NCBI GenBank assembly: GCA_021824175.1
Contig: JAKALP010000001.1
Span: 310,001 to 374,000, forward strand
Reading direction: 5' to 3'
Source: Deltaproteobacteria bacterium
Lineage (GTDB): Bacteria > Desulfobacterota > Desulfobacteria > Desulfobacterales > Desulfosarcinaceae
DNA length: 64,000 bases
Below the pieces are notes generated by a model. The model saw nothing but the letters and a program-made list of their open reading frames with translations, ran no database searches and was not told the origin of the DNA. This document shows, one piece after another, positions 8,725 to 16,901 of this stretch (the first letter of the stretch is position 1; every line of letters begins with the position of its first letter). The translations under genes were made by a program, and so were the position numbers.

Positions 8725-9603
8725 TCAAGTCCCTGTCACGCCTGGATCTGTATTAAAAAACGCTTGAATCAATTTGGCGGTTTCCCTTGGCTTTTCCATG
8801 GGAACCAGATGCCCGGCACCTTGGACCTCGGTGTAACGGCCCTTGGGAATGAGACTGGCCACGCGTTTCAAATCGATCCAGGGTCTGTTCTCGCTGACCT
8901 GGCCTTCCACCACCAAGGTAGGGCAAGTGATTCTAGGCAATACCGGCCATGGGTCATACTGGGAGCCACCGATGAAGAGCGCGGCCTCCTGGTCGGGAGA
9001 GCAGACCAGTCGGACGCCTTGGCTGTCGAGCACTTCAAGGCCATGCTCGACGTACAGGGCAAGAATCTGCTTGTCCCAGGTCTGGAAAAAGGATTTGGAT
9101 TCAAAATCCTGTCGTGCCTCCTGGTGATCGCGCCAAAGATTGCGGCGCTTGATGGCCTTGGATGCCAAGGGGTGTTGCGCGACGGTCATCGTGAATCGAT
9201 AGAAACCATCGGGTAAAAAAATGGGTTCGATCAAGACCATTTTGACGGCGGGCAGGCCGCACACGGTATGGGCCAAAGTGGCCACGGCCCCTCCCATGGA
9301 GTGGCCCACAAACCGAATGTTCGTAAGGTTCAGCCCATCACAAAGCTGCTTTAAATCTTCGGCCAGTTGGAGCCAGCCCAAACCGCCCTGGTGCGGGTCA
9401 GCTTGGCGGTGAGCGTATAAAGCCGGTACGATCACCCGGTGGCGCTCGGCAAGTGTTGTGGCAATGGGATGCCACAGCCATGGCAAAAAACCCGTGGCAT
9501 GCAGCAGCACCACGGTGGAAGAGCCGTGGCCATAGTCCAGATAGCTCATTTCCGTGGAACCAATGGATTGGCGTTTGGGTTGTGGTATCGTTTCAGTCAT
9601 CAT
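8725..9603 (-). CDS. Alpha/beta-fold hydrolase
   Basis: A 292-residue soluble hydrolase with no signal peptide. The oxyanion-hole region is VVLLHATGF (about residues 31-39), the nucleophile elbow is GHSMGG with Ser near residue 102, and the general base is the His of GAGHLVPMEKP near the C-terminus. An acid lies in or near the CPTLVVEGQ segment. These features fit esterase, lyase or haloperoxidase-type members; the substrate cannot be read from sequence. Two consecutive ATG codons begin the gene, so the start may be 3 bp later. It stands upstream of the DUF1992 gene with a 117-bp gap. Confidence 0.88.
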   Translation of the reverse strand: MMTETIPQPKRQSIGSTEMSYLDYGHGSSTVVLLHATGFLPWLWHPIATTLAERHRVIVPALYAHRQADPHQGGLGWLQLAEDLKQLCDGLNLTNIRFVGHSMGGAVATLAHTVCGLPAVKMVLIEPIFLPDGFYRFTMTVAQHPLASKAIKRRNLWRDHQEARQDFESKSFFQTWDKQILALYVEHGLEVLDSQGVRLVCSPDQEAALFIGGSQYDPWPVLPRITCPTLVVEGQVSENRPWIDLKRVASLIPKGRYTEVQGAGHLVPMEKPRETAKLIQAFFNTDPGVTGT

Positions 9604-9673
9604 CGTGGTTTTAACTCTTTGGTCTTAGATTGCGGTCCTGGTCGCAGCCACCCGCCTTGTATGAAATGGGGGG

Positions 9674-10414
9674 TCATTTTTTGTATTCCAATGCTTTTCT
9701 TGACTCCAACAGCTCACGGAGCTCCCGCAACTCATCATTGTCCGGTTCAAGGGCCTGGACCGCATCCAGATGGGCCGCTGCATCTTTCCACCGGCTTTGA
9801 TCTATCAATAGCCGCGCCAAAGCTAAGTGGCACCCGGTGTGCTGGGGATCAATTGTCAAACACCGCTGCCAGCTCTTTTCGGCTTCGGTGAAACGGCCGG
9901 AGGCCTGATCCACGAAACCCAATCCAAAATAATTTTCCGGGTTTCTGGGGTTTATGGTAGTCGCCTTCTCAAAAGCGCTCCGGGCGCCCTGCATGTCCCC
10001 CAAATCGGCTTTGGCCATGCCCATATTAAAATAAAGAAGATCATCGCCAATGTCGCCGCACTGGATCGACTTTTCGTAATATGCAACCTCCTTGGCATGT
10101 TCCCCCATTTGGCCCCAGATATATCCCAAGTGGTATAATGCCAGGCAATCCCCCGGCTTTTGGGCCAATAGGCGTTCGTGTTCAGCCAAGGCTTTTGGCC
10201 AGTCCCCACGTTTGACCGCCTCGTCTATGGCGGAATCGCATGATCTCTGCTCAGGCAAATGCTTAACTGGCTGGGATGCACAGCCCATGACCATCGGCAA
10301 CACCGTTAAAATCAATAAAGAAATAGCGCGCGGCCAGGCAAACCCTTGACCTTTGCGAGGTGCTGTTTTATTTAAAGGGCCTGGGGCAATACCATCAACG
10401 GTTTTGAGCATCAT
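9674..10414 (-). CDS. TPR-repeat lipoprotein
   Basis: About 246 residues from the ATG at 10414. A hydrophobic stretch (ISLLILTVLPMVMGC) ends in a plausible lipobox Cys, so the mature protein is predicted to be lipid-anchored. Four to five tetratricopeptide-like repeats follow, with typical phrases such as LGYIWGQMGEHAKEVAYYEK and NPENYFGLGFVDQASGRFTEAEK. TPRs mediate protein-protein contacts, and no enzyme motif is present. The frame remains open to 10555, but that extension has unusual composition (rich in Cys, Arg and Trp) and lies before the signal, so the internal start is preferred. Confidence 0.75.
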   Translation of the reverse strand: MMLKTVDGIAPGPLNKTAPRKGQGFAWPRAISLLILTVLPMVMGCASQPVKHLPEQRSCDSAIDEAVKRGDWPKALAEHERLLAQKPGDCLALYHLGYIWGQMGEHAKEVAYYEKSIQCGDIGDDLLYFNMGMAKADLGDMQGARSAFEKATTINPRNPENYFGLGFVDQASGRFTEAEKSWQRCLTIDPQHTGCHLALARLLIDQSRWKDAAAHLDAVQALEPDNDELRELRELLESRKALEYKK

Positions 10415-10886
10415 CGGATTCCAATTTCTCTGGCAGCGGGAGCCAATCCAGCGTGGAAAGCTATTTGCAGCCGTACACGCGGGCAATGCGGACTTAAGCA
10501 TCACGTATTGTTGAAAATAGTGCATGGCGTCCAGCAGGGTCAACAAGGAAATCAATGAACAGGTCTAACGCGCTGCTTTCAGATGGGTTCAATACCTTTG
10601 AAATGAACTTCTGTGGCTGGCAAGCAACAAGTACTGTGGCTAATTTGCTCTTTTTCCCCTTCCTTTCAATCTGACATGGGTTTCGGTAATACCGCTCGAT
10701 TCAAAGCATCAGAGTTGATATTATAATTATTCTAATATGTTTTATAACATTAATCATGGAGCCAACCATAAACGTCAGAGTGAATTGATCCGAGGCATGC
10801 ATATTGCTCTATGCAAAAGCGGCTGAGAAGCCGGCTGGTCAAACCAGATCTCATCGGCTGGTTCAAAACGATTAGGAGGAACGGCC
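10415..10886. other. Intergenic region with AT-rich promoter-like stretch and repeats
   Basis: A divergent gap between the TPR lipoprotein and the DUF3108 gene. It has an AT-rich segment (about 10710-10758) likely to hold promoter elements. Close to the DUF3108 start are two direct repeats of CGGCTGGT-CAAA type (10832-10844 and 10855-10869) and a small hairpin CTGGT-caa-ACCAG (10834-10846). No known riboswitch could be matched. Confidence 0.4.
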
Positions 10887-11666
10887 ATGAAAGATAGAGC
10901 GTCTATATTCAGCTTTGTTGCCATCGGTTTTTTTCTCCTGTTGGCCTCCAATATTACGCCTCTGTGGGCCAGTCCCAAAGAGGTGCCATTTGTTCCTGGT
11001 GAAAAACTTGAATATCAACTGCGCTGGGAAAACGTCCCCGCCGGTTCGGCATGGTTGGAAGTATTGCCCGTGAAAAACATCAACGGCCAACAAGCCTATC
11101 ATTTCGTCATGGTGGCTGAGTCCAATGCTTTTGTGGATATTTTCTACAAAGTCAGGGATCGCATCGATGCCTTTGCTGATATGGACATGAGCCGTTCGGT
11201 GCTTTACTCCAAGAAACAGCGCGAAGGCAGTCATGAAAAGGACGAGGTCATCGAGTTCGATTGGGATAATGGGCACGCTTCCTATTCCAACTATGGCGAG
11301 AAAAAAGATCCCATTGCCTTGATGGCGGGCAGTTTCGATCCATTGTCCGCATTTTATTTCTCCCGCACTATGACTTTCGATGTCGGCCACCAGTTAGAAC
11401 GCCCCATCACCGATGGCCAGAAAAACGTCATCGGCCGACTCAAAGTGGTGGGCCGTGAAACCATCGAATTGCTCAACGGCAAAACTTACGACACCTATCT
11501 GATCGAACCGGAAATGAATCATGTGGGCGGCGTCTTCAAAGAGAGTGAAGGGGCCAAGATTCAGCTTTGGGTCACGGCCGATGAAAAACGCATACCGGTG
11601 CGCATCCAAAGCAAGGTTGCGGTTGGCCACTTCATCGGCGAATTGGTTTCCGCCAACGGGATTTGA
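10887..11666 (+). CDS. Secreted DUF3108 protein
   Basis: A 259-residue protein with a hydrophobic signal (about residues 7-28, ending LWASPKE) and a DUF3108 beta-rich body: VPGEKLEYQLRWENVPAGSAWLEV is the standard opening, and FDPLSAFYFSR and RKIPVRI-like segments follow. DUF3108 proteins are periplasmic or outer-membrane associated and of unknown function. An AGGAGG Shine-Dalgarno 7 bp before the ATG fixes the start. It appears monocistronic. Confidence 0.88.
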   Translation: MKDRASIFSFVAIGFFLLLASNITPLWASPKEVPFVPGEKLEYQLRWENVPAGSAWLEVLPVKNINGQQAYHFVMVAESNAFVDIFYKVRDRIDAFADMDMSRSVLYSKKQREGSHEKDEVIEFDWDNGHASYSNYGEKKDPIALMAGSFDPLSAFYFSRTMTFDVGHQLERPITDGQKNVIGRLKVVGRETIELLNGKTYDTYLIEPEMNHVGGVFKESEGAKIQLWVTADEKRIPVRIQSKVAVGHFIGELVSANGI

Positions 11667-11816
11667 TAAGAAATCAACCGACTAAAGGCTGAAGGTCGCC
11701 AAGTCACTATTGATTGAAGTGTTAGTAGGGGAACAGATGGAACTATAGGTTGGCGCCTAATTGAAAATACCCCTGCAGTGCTTCAGCAAGGCCCTTCAGC
11801 CTTCAGTAGATAGTGT

Positions 11817-11948
11817 CTAAACGAAAGCCCCCTGTTTTTCCAAATTCCGCGCCGGGGCAAAATATTAATCCTCGAAATACTATTTGTATTGATGGGGTTT
11901 ATATTTTGCTTCGGCCTTGAACTGGGAAAAACGGGGGTTTTCGTTTAG
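11817..11948. repeat. MITE-like long imperfect palindrome
   Basis: A 132-bp element with near-matching ends CTAAACGAAA...CCCCC. The left half, read forward, aligns with the reverse complement of the right half nearly throughout: CTAAACGAAAgCCCCC against CTAAACGAAAaCCCCC, then GTTTTTCC, then GGCAAAATAT against AGCAAAATAT. A short AATAC...GTATT hairpin sits at the centre. The right terminus provides the tesB stop codon. No transposase is present, so it would be non-autonomous. No clear target duplication was found. Confidence 0.65.
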
Positions 11949-12823
11949 GCGCGGTGATAGCGGATCAACCCTTCCTGGGCCACCGTGGCCACCAGCACCC
12001 CATCCCGGGTAAAGATGCGCCCGAAGCTTAATCCCCTGGCCTTGCAGGCGTTGGGGCTCTGCATGGCATAGAGCAGCCAATCATCCATGCGAAAGTCTCG
12101 ATGAAACCACATGGCGTGATCCAGGCTGGCCACCTGCATTTCCGGCTCCCAGAAGGTGTGGCCGTGAGGGTGCAGCGAGGTGGCCATCAGGTTGAAATCC
12201 GAGGCATAGGCCAGCATGTAGCGGTGGATGGCGCGATCATCGGGCAACGGCCCGGTGGCGCGCAGCCAGACATTGCGATGGGTAGGCATTTTGCGGGGGG
12301 CAAAGGGGTCGATAGGCGTGACATGACGGATCTCGATGGGGCGATCACAGAGGATCTGCTCACGGATTTTAGCCGGGACTTTTCCGGCCCAATTGCGGGC
12401 ATGGTCGGTTTCCGAGATGAAATTCTCCGGACCGGGGACTTCGGGCATCGGGTCCTGGTGATCAAATCCCGGCTCATCGATCTGAAACGAAGCGGACATG
12501 GAAAAGACCGCCTGTCCCTTTTGCAAGGCCACAACCCTGCGCGTGGTAAAGCTCTGGCCGTCCCGGATGCGGTCCACGGTATAAACAATGGGCTGGTTGG
12601 CGTCGCCCGGGCGCATGAAATAAGCGTGAATGCTATGGACCGGCCGGGAATCGGGCACCGTATAGGAGGCCGCCGACAACGCCTGCCCCAGCACCTGTCC
12701 GCCAAAAACGTTGCCGAATCCCAGGTTCTGGCTTTGGCCGCGGAAGATATTTTCTTCGATTTTTTCCAACCGCAAGAGCGTGAGCAACTCTTCCAATACA
12801 TTGATTGTGCTGCAGGTTGTCAT
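11945..12823 (-). CDS. tesB: Acyl-CoA thioesterase II
   Basis: About 292 residues, a double hot-dog thioesterase that hydrolyses acyl-CoA to free fatty acid and CoA. Recognisable segments are FRGQSQNLGFGNVFGGQVLGQAL near the N-terminus, HSIHAYFMRPGD, and the C-terminal ASLDHAMWFHRDFRMDDW with the conserved Asp, then SFGRIFTRDGVLVATVAQEG. The chosen ATG (12823) has an AGAGGTGG ribosome-binding site and fits the family; an open extension to 12880 has no support. The last codons are RYHRA, and the stop TAA is contributed by the end of the palindromic element at 11817-11948. Confidence 0.93.
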   Translation of the reverse strand: MTTCSTINVLEELLTLLRLEKIEENIFRGQSQNLGFGNVFGGQVLGQALSAASYTVPDSRPVHSIHAYFMRPGDANQPIVYTVDRIRDGQSFTTRRVVALQKGQAVFSMSASFQIDEPGFDHQDPMPEVPGPENFISETDHARNWAGKVPAKIREQILCDRPIEIRHVTPIDPFAPRKMPTHRNVWLRATGPLPDDRAIHRYMLAYASDFNLMATSLHPHGHTFWEPEMQVASLDHAMWFHRDFRMDDWLLYAMQSPNACKARGLSFGRIFTRDGVLVATVAQEGLIRYHRA

Positions 12824-12888
12824 AACCACCTCTATCCGTTGGTTTGGAACCGGAGGCAATATTGGCCTTTTATGCTGCAAGATATCTT

Positions 12889-12919
12889 AAAAAAGATTTT
12901 GGGCCAAAAGACTTTTTTT
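12889..12919 (-). terminator. Rho-independent terminator after the UGA-containing gene
   Basis: AAAAAAG...TTTTGG-GC-CAAAA...CTTTTTTT forms a hairpin with T tracts on both strands. It lies downstream of the candidate selenoprotein gene and upstream of tesB, so it probably ends the former transcript. Confidence 0.55.
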
Positions 12920-13005
12920 GATGGCTTGCAGTTACAATTGTGTTGCTCACCATTTTAAGGCCAACTTTATACATTGCAACTCGCCAGTCGCCGCCGCCGT
13001 GACCT

Positions 13006-13317
13006 TCATTGGCCGACCGGCGGGCTGGACGATTCCGTACGGATATAGGTGCCGGCCTGCTTCAGCCAGACTTCCATTTGTTCTACTGTCACCAGTGAGG
13101 GATCATAGACCACGCGGTTGACTTCACTGAAGCGCAGCCAACCTTTGGTGATCGAAATAATGCCGGGCCGCCCATCCAAGGCAGCATGCCCGACATCATA
13201 TCAGGAGACGACAAAAGTTACTTCCGCGCCTATCGGTCTTGCGTCTGCGGCGGCTCCATTGACAAGGGCCAAGGCCGCGCACAGCAACATAACGAAGATC
13301 ATCCAATTTCTATTCAT
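13006..13317 (-). CDS. Candidate selenoprotein: secreted HMA/MerP-like protein with in-frame UGA (Sec39)
   Basis: The frame starts at an ATG with a GAGGTGA ribosome-binding site and meets TGA at 13203-13201 (codon 39), but continues in the same frame for 64 coherent codons to a TGA at 13006. If UGA is read as selenocysteine the product is 103 residues: a signal peptide (about 1-24, ending NGAAADA), then a ferredoxin-like HMA pattern: EVTFVVS-U-YDVGHAALDGRPGI, ITKGWLRF, VNRVVYDPSLVTVEQMEVWL, KQAGTYI. The UGA aligns with the second Cys of the HMA CxxC, seven residues before the ALxxxPGI helix end. A stem-loop right after the UGA (13196-13160) fits a bacterial SECIS. A nonsense-mutated pseudogene is the main alternative. 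It lies downstream of a DM13 gene. Confidence 0.7.
13160..13196 (-). promoter_or_regulatory. SECIS-like stem-loop following in-frame UGA
   Basis: On the transcript, 4 bases after the UGA, AUGUCGGG pairs with CCCGGCAU (8 bp with one G-U pair). A 4-base bulge leads to an inner stem CUGCC/GGCGG capped by the 7-base loop UUGGAUG, about 21 bases after the UGA. The distance and the two-stem shape match bacterial SelB-binding SECIS elements. Confidence 0.6.
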
Positions 13318-13363
13318 AATTTCACCTCTACATCGGGAAGTGAGCTCCATGGTCAGGATGCAC

Positions 13364-13406
13364 CCCATGTCATACCCAGGCATGCGGGTATGACATGGGC
13401 TTTTTT
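13364..13406. repeat. REP-like perfect palindrome between DM13 and selenoprotein genes
   Basis: Perfect 14-bp arms, CCCATGTCATACCC (13364-13377) and GGGTATGACATGGG (13386-13399), with an 8-base loop, then T6 on the plus strand. Both neighbours are on the minus strand, so it is not a canonical terminator for them. Its form resembles dispersed GTCATACCCGC-type palindromes. Confidence 0.6.
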
Positions 13407-13436
13407 GAGGGGGGCCTCGTGCGCTCACGCACAATC

Positions 13437-13964
13437 TTACATCTTGTGGTCCAGTTTGGCGCGTCCGATCTCAACTTTGAATTTCTTACAATAGATAATG
13501 ACGCTGTCGTAGTCTTCGGGGTTGGTCATAGCCGGCAGGGCGAAGTAAACGGTCCCAGTGAATTGCTTCAGGACGCCCAGATCGATGCCTTGGGTGCGGT
13601 CGCCATGTTTGGCCAGATAAACATGACCATCGGGCACCTTCTCCACGTCGATGTCGGTGAGCACTAACTGCTCCTTGCCCATCTCTTTGGTGAAAGAAAC
13701 CTTGCCGGCGGCCATGTGTCCTTCTGACCCGGCCAACATGACCGCCATGGGTGCGGCCGGTGTTGTTTCCATCATCTTCTCGTTTTTCATTATCTTATCT
13801 TTGGTCATTTCCTCTTTCATTTCTCCGCCTTGCATCTCCGGGGAGGCCATCTTTGTATCCTGCATCTTTCCCTCTTTCATATCCGCAATGCCGGCACTCG
13901 AAAGTAAAGTTGCGTTTAGCAACAAAGCCATTGTCGCCAGGTAAACCAAATTCGTCATCTTCAT
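13437..13964 (-). CDS. Secreted DM13-domain protein
   Basis: A 175-residue protein with a signal peptide (about 1-27), a Met/Lys/Glu-rich low-complexity segment (about 29-67) and a C-terminal DM13 domain (about 80-175). The domain shows the expected order LVLTDIDVEKVPDGHVYL, IDLGVLKQFTGTVYFALP and SVIIYCKKFKVEIGRAKL, with the conserved Cys that has been proposed to take part in redox or electron transfer. The Met-rich stretch could bind soft metals such as copper, which is inference. An AAGAAGG ribosome-binding site precedes the ATG. The two-component genes lie upstream and the candidate selenoprotein gene downstream on the same strand, hinting at a redox- or metal-responsive unit. Confidence 0.85.
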   Translation of the reverse strand: MKMTNLVYLATMALLLNATLLSSAGIADMKEGKMQDTKMASPEMQGGEMKEEMTKDKIMKNEKMMETTPAAPMAVMLAGSEGHMAAGKVSFTKEMGKEQLVLTDIDVEKVPDGHVYLAKHGDRTQGIDLGVLKQFTGTVYFALPAMTNPEDYDSVIIYCKKFKVEIGRAKLDHKM

Positions 13965-14138
13965 TTTACTACCTTCTTTAAAAGTTTTTTCAGCAAATCA
14001 TTGTTGGACGCCGCTCACCTGCAATCCTGACCGCGGCATCGTTTGGACTGATATTAGTTACAACAGTTAAGGAAGGAGTAATGGATTTGTAAAGAAATGG
14101 TAAAGATTGAGCTCGGAGAATGGGTGGGGGACTCAGGC

Positions 14139-15218
14139 CTAAGCCACTGATGGCAGAGGTAAGGCAAACCAGACACACGTTTCACCGGGTTTGCTTTCAG
14201 CCCCGACCCGGCCGCCGTGGGCCTCGATGAGTTCTTTGACGATGGAGAGCCCGATGCCGGCGCCGCCGGCGTTGCGGGAACGGGAAGGATCGGCGCGATA
14301 GAAGCGTTCGAAGATATAGGGCAGATGCTCCGGCGCGATGCCGGGGCCGCTGTTAGTAAAACGCGCTGTAACGGCGCTGTCTCCGCGTTCAATGGCGATT
14401 TCGAACCAGCCTTGTGGGGAAGTATACTTCCAGGCATTTTCGATGAGATTGCGCAGGGCTTGCAGCAGTTTGTCCGGATCGGCCGCCACCTGATCGGCTT
14501 CCGGGTTGAAGCGGGTTTTGACAGTAATTTGCTTGGCGTCCAGATGAGATTGATAGAGAGGCAGCATTTGTCGGATCAAAGCTTGAAGTGAAACGGGCTC
14601 CTTCTTGAGATAGGCCCGGGCCGCCTCCGCTTTGGCCAATTGGTGTAAATCTTCCACCAGGTGGACCAAGCGAAGTACTTCTTGTTGCAGCATATGGAAT
14701 GTCTCCTTGGTCGGCGGCACCACCTCGTCGCTCAAGCCTTCCAGGTACCCGCGCAAATTGGTCAGGGGCGTGCGCAACTCGTGGGCCACGTCGGAGACCA
14801 TGCTTTTGCGCAACCGCTCCAGCCGTTCCAAGCTGTCGGCCATGCGGTTAAAGGCCACACCCAGGCGGCCGACCTCATCCGAGGAGGTGATCACCACCCG
14901 TTCCCCAAAATTGCCGGCTGCTACCTGGCGGGTGATAGTGGCCATTTGAGAAAGCGGGCGCAGCACCCGACGCGTGAGCAAATAGCTGAGCAGCAGCGCC
15001 AGGGCCAATCCGGCCAAGGTGGCCCACAATAAATAGCGGTGGACGGCGGTGAGAAACATTTGGTGGGTTTCGGTGGGAGAGATATCGTACTTGGTCATCA
15101 AGGTCATGAAGTAATCGGCGGCCAGTTGATTGATGGCCAGCCACACCATCAGCACAATGACGGCAATGACCGGTACCACATTGATCAGCAGCAATTTCCA
15201 GAGCAGGCGTTGTTTCAT
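14139..15218 (-). CDS. Two-component sensor histidine kinase (BaeS-like)
   Basis: A 359-residue membrane kinase. Two transmembrane helices (about 9-31 and 61-83) flank a very short periplasmic segment of about 30 residues. HAMP follows (about 84-135), then the H box SDVAHELRTPLTNLRGYL with the phosphorylated His, the N box NLIENAWKYT, and the G boxes SGPGIAPEHLPYIFERFYR and GGAGIGLSIVKELIEAHGG. The short periplasmic loop suggests sensing within or at the membrane, sometimes through a partner. The start overlaps the response-regulator stop by 4 bp, so the pair is cotranscribed. Confidence 0.93.
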   Translation of the reverse strand: MKQRLLWKLLLINVVPVIAVIVLMVWLAINQLAADYFMTLMTKYDISPTETHQMFLTAVHRYLLWATLAGLALALLLSYLLTRRVLRPLSQMATITRQVAAGNFGERVVITSSDEVGRLGVAFNRMADSLERLERLRKSMVSDVAHELRTPLTNLRGYLEGLSDEVVPPTKETFHMLQQEVLRLVHLVEDLHQLAKAEAARAYLKKEPVSLQALIRQMLPLYQSHLDAKQITVKTRFNPEADQVAADPDKLLQALRNLIENAWKYTSPQGWFEIAIERGDSAVTARFTNSGPGIAPEHLPYIFERFYRADPSRSRNAGGAGIGLSIVKELIEAHGGRVGAESKPGETCVWFALPLPSVA

Positions 15219-15922
15219 GATTCGGTTTTCTCCGCCAGACGATACCCAAACCCCCTGACAGTCAGGATATATTTCGGCCTGGCGGGATCGGCTTCAATCT
15301 TTTGTCTAAGCTTGCCGATGTGCACATCGATGACGCGGTCCACTACGATTTCGCCATGGTCGTAGAACTCATGCAAAAGCACTTCACGCGAGAAGACGCG
15401 CCCCGGCGAACGCATTAAGGCGCGCAGCAGTTTGTACTCCGATACGGTCAGTGTGACCGCATGGCCGCCCACCGTAACGGTATGCTTCTCCAGATCCATC
15501 TCGATTTCGCCATGGGACAGCCGTTGCATATCCTGCTTGGGCGTGGGCCTGGCCCGTCGCAGGATGGCCTTGACCCGTTCCACCAGCTCCCGGGGGCTGA
15601 AGGGCTTGACCACATAATCATCGGCGCCCAGGGTTAGCCCCAGCACACGGTCAATCTCTTCTTCTCGCGCCGTGAGCATCAGGATGGGCACATCGGAGCG
15701 GTTGCGCAACTGTTTGCAGATCTCCCAACCATCCACCTTGGGCAGCATGACATCCAGGATAACCAATAGTGGAGGTGTTTGTTGGGCGCGTTTCAACGCT
15801 TCCCGGCCGTCATGGGCCATGACGGTAGAAAAACCTTCGCGCTGCAGATAAGTGGCCACCAAGGAAGCGGTGTTGGGGTCATCTTCCACGATCAGAATGG
15901 GGTCGGTGTATTGTGCGCGCAT
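15215..15922 (-). CDS. OmpR-family response regulator
   Basis: A 235-residue regulator: receiver domain (about 8-122) with acidic pocket EDD, phosphoacceptor in [15 protein letters not shown], Thr in LMLTARE and Lys in [13 protein letters not shown], then a winged-helix DNA-binding domain (about 137-231) with [19 protein letters not shown] and [12 protein letters not shown]. It is the upstream partner of the BaeS-like kinase. Possible targets include the DM13 and candidate selenoprotein genes downstream, but no operator was identified. Confidence 0.94.
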   Translation of the reverse strand: MRAQYTDPILIVEDDPNTASLVATYLQREGFSTVMAHDGREALKRAQQTPPLLVILDVMLPKVDGWEICKQLRNRSDVPILMLTAREEEIDRVLGLTLGADDYVVKPFSPRELVERVKAILRRARPTPKQDMQRLSHGEIEMDLEKHTVTVGGHAVTLTVSEYKLLRALMRSPGRVFSREVLLHEFYDHGEIVVDRVIDVHIGKLRQKIEADPARPKYILTVRGFGYRLAEKTES

Positions 15923-16026
15923 GGCATTCTCCGCGGTTGCGAGGCTGGCATGATGAGACTCTTTGAAAGCGTTTCAGGCCTGTTAATCAGTTTAGGTTAC
16001 CGGATAAGAAAACCAGGATGCAATAT

Positions 16027-16062
16027 CAAAAAAAGACCGGGCAGGAGATCGGTCCTGCCCGG
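16027..16062 (-). terminator. Rho-independent terminator of the superoxide dismutase gene
   Basis: Perfect 10-bp stem CCGGGCAGGA/TCCTGCCCGG (16037-16062) with a 6-base loop. On the minus strand it is followed by a T-rich tract (13 bases including T7), placed 39 bp beyond the sod stop. Confidence 0.9.
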
Positions 16063-16100
16063 ATTTCAATTCTACATCGCATTTGAGGGAAGTTTTGGGT

Positions 16101-16706
<606 letters not shown>

Positions 16707-16901
16707 GGTGTGCCTCCATATATCTCTGAGCCGGGTCCATTGGCCGCCGGACATATTCTTCTAATGCGATGTACGGCGGCCGAAGGCCGGAGCTTGTTTA
16801 TAAAACCGGTTGGTTTTTAAGTTGTCCATCGAGGTTGACTGAAACCGCTGCAACCGGGGTTCACTATCTGTTGGGTAAGCTTTTAACGACTATCGGGTTT
16901 G

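Noticed and set aside
12101-12958. Plus-strand open frame opposite tesB
   Set aside because: Shadow of the well-supported thioesterase gene; no ribosome-binding site and no recognisable domain.
13364-13406. Terminator of the DM13 gene
   Set aside because: The T tract lies on the wrong strand for the minus-strand genes; a REP-like palindrome is a better description.
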